Below, piece by piece: positions 30,001 to 42,000 of a stretch of DNA of 64,000 nt (position 1 is its first letter; each line of letters starts with the position of its first letter). Source of the stretch: Symsagittifera roscoffensis (taxonomy: Eukaryota; Xenacoelomorpha; Acoela; Convolutidae); the NCBI RefSeq assembly GCF_963678635.1, contig NC_087065.1:2604001-2668000 (forward strand), given 5' to 3'. Under the pieces are notes generated by a model that was given only the letters and a program-made list of their open reading frames with translations, did no database searches and was not told the origin of the DNA. The translations under genes were made by a program, and so were the position numbers.

Positions 30001-33000
30001 TCTAGTGTAAAAAGAACTCTTTGAAATTCAGTTTCTACTTTGAAGCTGAATAAATGAACTTAATTCAGTTTCAAAAAAGAAACTCAACTAAACGAATGTT
30101 CAAAATTAGAATTAGAACTCAGTTCCAAAGTTTTTCAATGAATTTTTGACTGAATTTGGTTTTAATCTACAGACTGAATTTGGTTTTCATATCTATTTAG
30201 CCGCCATAAAAATTGATTGAAAATTTATTGCGAATGAATTTTCAATTATAAGCTTTTTTTTCCGCCATGAAAGGAATTGCACATTTTTAATATCGACGAA
30301 AAGAAATAGTAGCGCTTGACAGGGAACTTCATTTGGATTAGAAGGCGCTTCGAAGACTGAATTCTAATTAAATCTGAAGCCAGTCAGAAAAAAAGACGGA
30401 AGACGACGAACAATTAACATAAAATAGCATCGAAAAAGATATTAAACTTTTACACATCGAGTCGAAGCAGAGCCGGAGTGAACTTTTTAGCACAGTAAAG
30501 GAATACTTCTGGTTTGAAAAGAATTGTCTATCAAATGAACCCACCGAATTGGACCTCGAGCAGTAAATGTTCAATCTTGTTCAAGTCAAATGACTGCAAC
30601 CTTGGTAAATATTTCAGCAAATAATACAATAAGATTAATAGTTATTTTGTAGCTCATTATCGTGTGATGTCAGCATTTAATAAGATAAAAGTAAAGATAG
30701 CACAGCAGATCGTCTTCTGAAGCCAATCAGTCAGCGTCAGTCAAACAAAATTCAGGGTCAAATTGAAAATGAAAATCGAGATTAAAAATTTGGTACGAAG
30801 TAGATCAAAAGAGTCAGCTTGGTTTGAGGTTTCATGCATACATTTTTTATCTTCGAAGATGTCACATAGTTTGATCTTTTTGTTCTCAAAAAGTGCTCAA
30901 GTGAAAAAATGTTAGTTGTCAATCAGGATGAAGTGAAATGATTTCACGCTGGTATTTAAAATCCCTGTTCTGCTGGGTTATTTATTCACACAAGACTGCA
31001 AAAACAATTCTGTCATAAAATTCGTAGAAGTTGAGACAAAAGTTGATTTAAACAATAAAGACACGAACTACGCCAAACTCTGATCCAATTATTATTGAGA
31101 AAATGATCTGGACTGGATGACAACGAAATAATTAAAATCCCCCACCAAAAAGTCGACAAATCCAATTTTTAAAGACTAGCTTTTTGTAAACTTTTTGAAA
31201 ACTATTGAAAAATCAATACAATGTCATATCTGGGAGTAAAAGGCTTTGAGCAGCTACTTTTGGAGTCCTAATAAAAACATCCTGAGAAAAACTTGACAGC
31301 GCCCCACCATAAAGTTGAGATATGAAAAACCATATAAAAAAGAAACAGCTTGGACACTAAGATGATTTAACAGTCAAACTTCGAGGCAAGAACTGATGCA
31401 ACCTCTGAGAGTATCTTGAGATCAACCCACTATATGCAGTTTAAAAAGTTGTAATTTTACTTTTATTCATGTTTATGAAAAACTTTGAAAACCGTCATAT
31501 CTCGAACCTAAAAGATCCTGAGCAATCAAATTTGGAGGCACGATTTGCCACCTCTGAGAGTACCTTGAGAGCACCTCACTGCAGCGTTTGGAATTTCAAA
31601 TTTTTCTTCAACATTTTGTGATAAGGTTTCTGAAAAATCATTAGAAACGTCATCTCAGAAACTAAAACGATTCGAGCAGTCATAATTGACGCCAGATTTG
31701 CAACGCCTGAGAGTACCCTGACAGCACCCAACAACAGGGTCGAAATTCAAATTTTGTGAAACTTTTTTGACAACTTTGAAAATCATAATAAAAACATATT
31801 TCCAGATGCTAGGAAATATACATTGGTTAATGAAATGTAAGCCATTTAACTTTCAAGCCATATACTTATAATCATACAAGGTTTTGAACATACCAGGTAA
31901 CTCATATTCCCTTAATTTTCAAGCCATGTACTTCAATTTTTACCGGAATCTGACACCGCAGAATACGCCTGACACAGCAGTAATATGCACCAGCAGTATA
32001 CGCTAAATTTGCGAGGGATAGCGCGCCGAAAAAACGCTGTTTTTGGTGAAAACGTCAAAATTTTCTCTAAAACGTTCATTTTTTGTCGGCTTCAAAACTT
32101 TGCCTGCGGCCCAGACAATTTCTTTATAAGGTTTCAAGAGAACTCACTAAATCACTTTGGTCAACAAATAAAATAGTCGACAAAAATTTCGATAAGTTGT
32201 CAAAAATTTTACCTCTCATCTCAAGAAAATCTTAAATCCGCACCTAGTATATGGTATTACTTTTACCCAGTAAGCATGGGTTTCCCCAAATTGTTAAGAA
32301 AACATGAGCGGTACCTTCTTGCGCAGCTGCCGAGGTATTCCAGAAGGGAGTCTGCACATTGCTCGCAGGGCATCGTGCCACTGAAACAAAACACAACACA
32401 ATTTTACTGCATTAAAACAATGATGAAATAAACTTCAGTTCCAGCTAGCGGTCTAGGTCTATTTTAGGGCAACTTGATACTAGATATTGGAGGATGGGGG
32501 GAGGGGGGGTTGGAGTTATTATCTGAAAAGTGTTACAATAAAAACAGGCGACTTCGTTTTCATATCTGCAAAATTGTTCTTACCTGTCTGAATGCGCGTT
32601 TTCCTGGTTGAGGTAGAATGCTGAACTTAATACGCGTATCCACTCCTGAAACAGATAAGATAAAACTAGTCTTTTTAAATTTGACATTTCAGAGGAAGCC
32701 AAACAATCTATAAACTACGCATTAGGCACATGAGCAGTAAAGTTGCAGATAAACAGAGCTAAGTAAAAAATCTACTTATTAGGCTAGTAATTAATTGATA
32801 AGCATTCAATCGTGCTCCGTATTCTTTGAACTGAATAATTCATAGAATTGAATATATTTTTGTGAAATTAAACTACAGTTAATTAATCACATCATTCGAA
32901 AATTCCAAATTAGCTAGCGCGTTTTTTGTTTGTAACACAGAGGCAAAGTTGCACTTCGCATACACAAGCAAAAACAAGACCGATAACACTACCGGGAAAA

Positions 33001-36000
33001 ACTGAATGAGTAAAACTTTGAGTCTACGAAATTTCTTAAGTGACGCAAGCCAATTATGAGTCTACGTAATTGCTTAGTGATGCAAGCCAATTATGACACA
33101 TTAGCAGTACCAGTCAATGTGAAAAAAAAAGAAACTTACCAACTAAGATGCCTCAATTTATAGAGCGGACGCATTTTAACTCTTGTACAAAAACGTTCAT
33201 TAAAACATCCCACCCCAGGTTCGAACCCTTTTGTTTTGTTGTGCGTCTCCTTCCCTACCTCTACGCTACAGATACATGATACCTTGAAACTAAAGTGCTA
33301 TTTATAATATAATAGTCTGCGTTAATATCCTTATCATTGGCTGTACTTAATAGCTGGTTACTGATCAAAATGAACACATTCAAAATGAACCTTAATATTT
33401 GCGACTTAGGTTGGAAAAAAGAGAGTTCATACTATCACACAAGCTTTTCTAGTGTAAAAAGAACTCTTTGAAATTCAGTTTCTACTTTGAAGCTGAATAA
33501 ATGAACTTAATTCAGTTTCAAAAAAGAAACTCAACTAAACGAATGTTCAAAATTAGAATTAGAACTCAGTTCCAAAGTTTTTCAATGAATTTTTGACTGA
33601 ATTTGGTTTTAATCTACAGACTGAATTTGGTTTTCATATCTATTTAGCCGCCATAAAAATTGATTGAAAATTTATTGCGAATGAATTTTCAATTATAAGC
33701 TTTTTTTTCCGCCATGAAAGGAATTGCACATTTTTAATATCGACGAAAAGAAATAGTAGCGCTTGACAGGGAACTTCATTTGGATTAGAAGGCGCTTCGA
33801 AGACTGAATTCTAATTAAATCTGAAGCCAGTCAGAAAAAAAGACGGAAGACGACGAACAATTAACACAAAATAGCATCGAAAAAGATATTAAACTTTTAC
33901 ACATCGAGTAGAAGCAGAGCTTCATATTACTAACGATGATGCAAAAGTAGCAAATCAAGCTAGCGGATGGAACACGAAACAGAAGCTACTTAATTAAAAA
34001 TCGCTTTTTCGAATGATTCAATTATGGTAAAGGTAAAAATTAGATCAAAGTTCCATTCATAGTTATCTTGTGACTGAGAGGAAAACAAGAAGACAACATC
34101 AGAAATCGGATATCAAAAAAAAGAGAGAAATTTGTTTAACTCAATTATTGCACTATTCCAAGATTACAAAAAACGGACTTTGAAAGTTACTGGAAAATGT
34201 TAACATAGTCAGAAAAAAACCGTAAAATTTAACAAAACATAAGACACGATATCTTTGAAAAGAATATGATTTTTCTGCAAACAATTTTGTAGCTGAAAAT
34301 TTTTATAAGCTTGGCTTACAACATTTCGCTACGTGCATAAGTTGATGGTACCTAAAAATATAACTCTCTGAAGTTGACAAAAGTTGGTTAAGAAAATTCA
34401 ACTGAGGGAAAATAAATTGCCAAAATTATGAAGCGAGCAACACATTCTTTAAAACTGAATAAATTGAATGGTAAATTTAAGCATCGAATTGATTACATCA
34501 ACACAACTTTTGGGAGATAAAGGTGATCATTAATTATGAACAAACTGGCGCAAATGTGCTCTATTTGGTGCTCGAAAGACCATTTTAACTGTTAATCTTC
34601 GACAAACTCATCACTTTTGAATTACTCTTTTAGCCATTATTCACAAGCCATAAAACTTTGTGTTTTTCCGTGTTTCTTCCGATTAAAACAGTTAAATTTA
34701 ATCTGTAGCTGACTTTTTATTCCAACACTACTCAATTTGCGCAACATTTTTTACAAAATGATATTTGCTTTACAATCCAGGATGCTTCAAAAGCAAACTT
34801 GAAAACTTGAAACCAAATGGATCTAAAAGAAGCGAATCTGCATTTGTTGCAAACTTTAGAGGCGTTAAACATATACTGCATGTGTGAGGTATACATGCCA
34901 GAAAGACCGAAAGCTCGAAAATTACGCCGACATTGAGAAGACTGGCTACTTGCAAAGGAACAAATTATGTATACCGATTAGATTATGAATACCTTCAATA
35001 TCTTCAGTTTCCGACTCACTGATGACAAGTGAACTAGGAGGCGAATGAGCGAGATCACCACCTTCGCCCTCCGAAACAACCGAATGCGCATCCGAGGAGG
35101 AATAATTACTGTGCACGGGTGAACTTAACAGTGCACGGTTGTTTTCGCACGCTATGTCTGCACTGTCGCAATCTTCAATTGGTTTGAAAATTGCAAATTG
35201 AGTCCAGTCGGTTGCTTCGAGCGATTCCAACGCAATTGTTATGTCGGGAATCAGATCAATTTTCTGGTTCGTAGAAGTATTTAAATCACTTGCGTCGCAA
35301 TTTTCGTCAGTCGAAACGTAACTCGATTGAATCATGCTCGACATTGCGACCATTTTAGCCGTTTCTGCGAGGGTTGAAGTCGAAATTTTTCACTCGAAGT
35401 ATGGAACGAAAATATGAAATATTTCAATACAAACAGGAAACAATTGACAATAAAGAAACAAATAACGAAGAGATTGAAGATCAATCGCTAATTTTTTCAA
35501 ATGTCAACAATATGTAGTTGCTTTTAATCGTAGTCTTAAAATGAATTTTCTTCAGGTAGCAAAAATAAATTGAGAAAAGTGAGCGCAGTTGTATGTTTAC
35601 TTTGAAACTGTCAGCCGCTCTTTAAAACTCAACGCTGAATTCGCTAGAATTAATTATTAATGGAGTCGCTTTTCATCAGAGCAAAATGGCGTACCTAACT
35701 AAGTTCAAATGAAAAACCAGCTACAATACAACACCTTGCAATGCCAACGTAGCTGCATTTTTGAGGAAAAAGGAGAACATCAAGTCGCCCGAACATTTCA
35801 CAAGGAAAATAATTAAAATCTCCGCACCGAGTCCATTTATGGCACAAGATTTAATCAGTAATCTTAAGCGTGCATTATAAAAAGAAGAAGCCTACCAAAT
35901 TCCTTTCAAAATGATAATGAAAACACAAGTCCCACCTTTAAAACAATTTGCGAAAAAAGACAAAACTGTCTAAAAAGATTTGAAAAATCCACTCAATCGT

Positions 36001-39000
36001 CTAATGATTGAGTGGTTAAGACGCGCGGCCTTTTACACAAGGGTCTTGGGTTCGAACCCCGCTTCAGTCATGGTTGAAGGGGTCCCAGTGTTATCCGCCT
36101 CCTCAAAATGAAACCGGCTGTGGCGAAATGGATGACATTTCTCTTCCCCACGGAAAAAAGGCCCACGGTTGATTGGTGGGGGCTGCGCTGGGGACTAATA
36201 AAAAATGATTGAGACTCTTTTCTACACTTCGCTCCCTTTAAAACGATCGACTAACTTCGATTCCATTTTGCTCTGAACAGCCTACCATAAATCTTTCGAG
36301 TGTCTCAGAAATGAAAAGCAGAGAAACAACCAAAATTTGAAGTAAATTTGAAAGAAATAAATATAAGACTATAAATAAATTTTCAATATTACTGAAGACA
36401 AATCGGAAATAAATTGATTATAGACTTGAAATTGACAAATTGTGATTAAAAACACAAGTCAAAAGCAAGAAAAAAAATTAATTGCCCCCGTTTCTATTTG
36501 AGAGGATAACAACGGAAGCCTAGCAAGGTAAGAACCTCCTGGCGTGAGGGGGAATTCTCTCATCAGACAAACAAATGTCTCATCAAGCTAGTCCAAACAA
36601 ACCAAATTGGTGAATTGGCGAGGGAAAAATTCAGGAAAACGTTGTCAAAGACTGTTCCAAATCCATTCAAATACTGCCTGCAGCGTATTGCGTCATACAG
36701 CCTATACTATAGGAAGTACCGTAAGAGGAAAAAAGTATAAAAATATATACTCCAATAAGGGCACCACTGATAAATGTCCTCTTTTAAGATTTATGAAAGA
36801 GAGAAACGCTACCTTGCTATGTTTAGAGGTCTGATAAGGAAGAATGAAATGTGACAAAGATAAAAGTGATTGAAAGAATATCAACTGGTGAATAAGTAGG
36901 ATGCGCTCGAATAATATAAGAGGATAATAGCGTGACGAAAATTTCAATTCATATCGGCAGTACCGTAAATGAGGTTGAATTTTTGAACCAAATTGTGAGC
37001 GAAGCTGTTTTCTCTTCGGATTATATATTTCAAATAAAAACGAGACTTTATTGAAAAAATGTTGTTTGATTTAAGTCTATATTTTCCTCAATTGTCCGCG
37101 GTGCTTTCAGCTTCATAGCAGATCACAGCATCAAAAAGTGTAATCACACCAGGCAAAATTTTTTTCAACAAAAAATCTAATTTTTCTATTCTAACCACCG
37201 CTTTGTGACTGAATACAACCCCTGCTTTCTAAGGCTCTACTACTACTGCTATTCGCCACTATTGCGTCACGGAGATATATGCAGGCGACAACTGTTTTCC
37301 CACTTTCCAACTCCCCTTGGAAATATCTACAATCCCGAAAATAAACTCTACCGCCCGGGAAAATAAGAAACACGAGTAGATTAAAGAAGGCAGAAAAATG
37401 AAAAAACAATCGATGGGAAAACTAAATTGAAGACTAAAAATAGAAGTAATTTAAACTTTTTTCGACCAAATTTTCCGTAAAGGGAAATATAAAAATACTG
37501 AAGCGAAAAGCTTCATTCAATTCGCCTCAGTGCATTATTATTAGCATAAATACTGATTTTTCCAATTATTTTCCTCTGATAAGTAGAGAGGAAAAAGACA
37601 AGAAAAGAAATGCGAAGTAGGGAAAGCAATGAAAAAAAGAATGACCGCGCGAATATTTATTCCTCCAAAAAAGGCAACCTACGCAATTGCACCAGCAAAA
37701 AAGAATCAGAGGCATCTTTGCTTACGTAATAGGCCAGTTTTAACCTTGATTTCAAAACGGCTTTACTTATTTCCAATCTAAGTTAAATCAGGAATAACAA
37801 GCGAACCCAACTTACCCTTTGAAAGTCTGCCGAAGCATAAAATTGCTTATTTATGTTCCATTTAGTTCTAATTTTAGCTTCATCTAATAGCTTCATTATG
37901 AAGTTTTACGATGAGCGCTTAAAATATCTAAGCTATCATAAACGGTTCATCTTAAAAAGATAATTAGAGCTAAAATTAGAACGAAACCGACCTATGGATA
38001 GGAGAGGATCTTAGAGAACTATCGTCTATTTTGAGAACTAATTTGAAAACTTGGTGACCTAAAGGTCAAGGTGAAGCCCGAAAAAAAACTCGCAATTATC
38101 TACTCGACAATCATCAAGAATTGATGAAAAAATAATGAGGCAAAAATCTGACCGTTAAAATTATGAGCACATTTAAGTACGATGAAAACTTGATAAACGT
38201 AAATTATGACTTTAATGAAAAATTAAACAAAATATTATAGAATTCGAACAGCCCAGTTTTAACTTCAGCTTTAACATTGTAATTCGAATTCATTTTTTAT
38301 CCCAACACATGAATTATGGAATTCGAGAAAGAAAATTATTTTGAAAACTGCATAATCGCAAAACAATTCTTCAAGTATATTTGTGCCTCTTGTTACAAAA
38401 TGCGGATTCCTTCTCAAAAATTGAACCTTAGATATAGTTAATTGAACCCCAGAGCACTATAGTTTGCGAGTTATAATTGTTTAAAAAATATATAACAATT
38501 TGAAAGCATAACCTGCGGTTTTTGAGGTAAAGATAAAATTAAGGCGGATCTAGATTTTTTGCGAGCCTATTTCTTGCGATAAACTGCCTGTAGCGTATTG
38601 CGTCATACAGCCTATACTATAGGAAGTACCGTAAGAGGAAAAGGCGGATTATATATTTCGTCAAACTCCGATCAAGTATTTTAAGAATACATCAATTCCA
38701 GTGAGGAAAAATTTATATACAGTTGACTTCAGTGGTCCAACGATGTCTTTTGTCTTCCTTGAGATAGAAAAAGAAAAAAGGACAACCATGAGGGTCTTTC
38801 AAAAATTTTGATTATTGGAGCCAAATCAATAATCTGTGCCTTCAACAATAAATATTAATTCCGGCGGAGAGAATAATTCTGGTGATAAAGAAGGAGTCAG
38901 TTTAAATCCTCATTCGAGAAAAACGAAGAAAATGATACAGAAATTTATTCGAGACGTGGACCACGAATAATCAGTATTTATATGGCACGGTGTATTAAAT

Positions 39001-42000
39001 ATTACAAATACCGACCATCCCTGAGAGTTCGTTGTACTACCGACGAAATTCTTCTCAGAGCTAAATTTTTTTTTTCAAAATGTTAACTATTTTTCTGACG
39101 GAACTGGACTAAGTTGTCTAGGTTTGCATCAAAAACTGATTGTCTTTTGTTATTATGATTTTTTAAATTAGCCTGACTATTGTGATAAACTTCTTGCAAT
39201 ACATTTGTGATAAAAAGATAAGTAAACGAGAATGAGTTCCGGTGATCAAAATTGTCTAACTAGTAAAATCATACTGATATCCCAGCTCGCTGATACCTAG
39301 ATCGAAATCCGATCGCAAAGCCGGTAAAAAAGCAGAAGCCCATGCCAAATGAGAAATGAAATAGAGCATTATATGGCGACAATTATAACAGCAAAATAAC
39401 AGAGTGAATCGAGTCTGTAGTGCCAACTATCATTGACAAGCTCCGATCTGAATTGAATGCGACGCTAAAAAATTGAATCGACGAGGCTGTGAAAAGAGTC
39501 AAACAGGAAATTGTTTCCAAGTTTCGCAGCGAAAATCACAACCAGAAGTCAGAACAAATTTGAAAGCCCAATAAGAAGCGGAGCATCCTGAAACTTAAAG
39601 GGACAATCTGAAAATTTTGTAGATGCCGGAATCACGCGATGAAGGAAACATGACAGAAAACATGAAATCAACGATTAAGAAAGTTTCGGATACTGCTAAT
39701 GCAATTGGGGCGGAAGTAGACAAAAAAAGCATATCCATTGAGCAGACTTCCATCTCGATCCAACGTTTTCAAGCCAATTAAGGTTCGCTTTTCTCGTAGG
39801 ACGGTGAGAACAAAATTTCTAAGGAAAAAGAAAAACCTTTAACAAGATACTAAGTACGAGAATGCCAGGATATTTGAAGATACGTGTAACATAGTGCTAA
39901 ACACCTAGGTTACTTACTCTTGCTAAGTTACCTTAATTGGGGCGAATTAGACGCTGAATAGATAAAATTGTAAACTTATATTACGTCAAATGACAAAGTG
40001 CTAAAGTATATTTGTTAAAAGTAAAAAAAAGTAAACAAAAATCTGATCATTAGATCAGTTGAATAGAAAGAGCGATAAACACCAGTAGCTCGAGAAAAGA
40101 ATTGTTATAATTCACTTTTTACTTAAAAAATACTCACTTTTTACTCTAATCTAAACTTCAGACTCTAGCGAAGGTTGAGACGACATCTCAAAGCGCATCC
40201 CTGAGTTGAAGATTCATAAGCCTAGACCGCACATCCAACATACATACTTCATCACTCTAGAACGCTAAACAATACTCAACAAACAATCGATAATAGCCAG
40301 ACCAGTAACGGTAAATTATATAGTGACAGGAGTGGGATTAAGAAGTATACAGTACGAGTAGTAGCACTAGTGGTTTGGCGAGTGCCTTTTGGTCGTAGTA
40401 TCCTCGATATCTATGATACGATGCGACGATGTTGTCTTTTGTCTCCTTGAGTTTTTCTAGCATTGCATTTTGTAGTGACGTGACAAAGTCAGCATCTGCT
40501 GTTGCTGTTTCTAATACCTTTGTCGAGAACCATAGGTCAGTAGGTTTTATAGGTTCTCTTCCAAGGAAGATGGTACTTGGGCAGCATCCTATAGAAGAGT
40601 AGTATGATGCGTTGTGAATAAATGTCGCTAGTGGTACATAGCAGTGCCAATCTGACCATTGGGAGTCCGTGTTCAGTTTAAGAATCCTTTTCAGAGCTCC
40701 GTGGGATCTTTCCACTAGTCCGATCGTTTGGGGGTGCTTTAATGTTGCCTGGCCGATTTGAATGTCCAGTAGCCCCGAGAGTTCGTGGAATAACTTAGAT
40801 GTAATTACAATTCCCAGGTCTGACAGAATCTTCTTCGGTACGTAACTGCATGAAGAATATCTTCACCAGTTCTCTTCAACTGTGTCTGCGCTTGCATTTG
40901 ACATTGGTGCTGCAAACAAGTATTTTAAGAATACATCAATTCCAGTGAGGACAAATTTATATACAGTTGACGTCAGTGGTCCAACGATGTCAATCTGCAT
41001 CATGTCACCTGAGAAAAGGATTGTAGAGAGAAGACTGGTCGAAGTGGTGGTGTTTGGTGTTTGCTCGAAGCATTCTTGAGTTGTGGACAGGTCATGCAAT
41101 TTTTTACAGTATCGACTAGGACCTCGGTGAATCCTGGAAAGTAGAATCTTCTACGAAATTATTCTGTTGTTCGTGTCGCGCCTATGTGTCCTCCAGTCTG
41201 CGAATTATGGATCCTGTAGATTGCTTCGTTCCACAGGTGTTTTGGCAAGCAATACTGCTTGTGCTTAACTTTGCCTGTGTCGTCGTAGAAGTTTCGGAAT
41301 AAGTCGGTTGAATTGTTTTGCATACTTTTTCAGACAGGAATTTGCGTAGGTTAGATCGGGGATTTCGCCTACTTGCATCCACTTCTTCAGGGTTTCAATG
41401 TCAGCATCCCGGTCTTGTTCTGCTTTGAGGTCGAGTGGCTCGTCCCTCAGGTGTAAGTCCTGATGAAGGTCTACTGAGTCTGGGTATTCGATTGCCTTCA
41501 CGCCTGGCTTTGTCAATCGTACCAATATTTTTGGTTCAATTCTGTCATTGCATAGGTTGGCTTTTTTTCTTTTCCAGGTACGCCTCAAAAAGGTCTAACT
41601 TTTGCAAATTGGCTATTAGGTCTTCGTCGATTTCCTCTTCTGGGAAGACCGTTTCAATTATATTAAGGGACGCGTCCGGGACTCTAGCTGTGGAGTCAAT
41701 ATAGATTTCTCGCACCGGTATCTTGTCTGTCAGTTTCAATGATAATGAGGCAGATGGGTCCGTTTGCATCCGTGACAGAAAACCAGCTGCGTAGTTGGCG
41801 GTTCTTGGGATGTGTGCGACGTTTATGTTAAATGAAAGGACTCGATCCAGGAAATTCCAAACTGACGGCAGTATTGTATTCGCCTGAAAGAACTCAGTGA
41901 GACTTCTATGGTCTGTGAGCACAATCACTAGTTTGACTGTTCCCCAGATGTAGTGGGCGAAATGGTCCAATGAAAAATATTGTGCAAGGAAAATTCTTTA

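Larger units (their letters stand above)
23953..30473. repeat. tandem duplication, complete copy 1
   Basis: 6,521-bp unit containing exons 5-9 of the TBC1D30-like gene. Its two ends, 23953-24620 and 27693-30473, are repeated directly after it at 30473-31140 and 31140-33920. Confidence 0.9.
30473..33920. repeat. tandem duplication, copy 2 with 3,072-bp internal deletion
   Basis: Matches 23953-24620 then jumps to 27693-30473; the equivalent of 24621-27692 (with exons 7, 8 and 9) is missing. The deletion joint lies in a short run of C (31139-31141), consistent with microhomology. I see only two substitutions over about 3.4 kb (at 33867 and 33910, against 30420 and 30463). Confidence 0.9.

Noticed and set aside
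30368-30574. 68-codon minus-strand frame crossing 30473
   Set aside because: It spans the duplication joint, so it is a product of the rearrangement.
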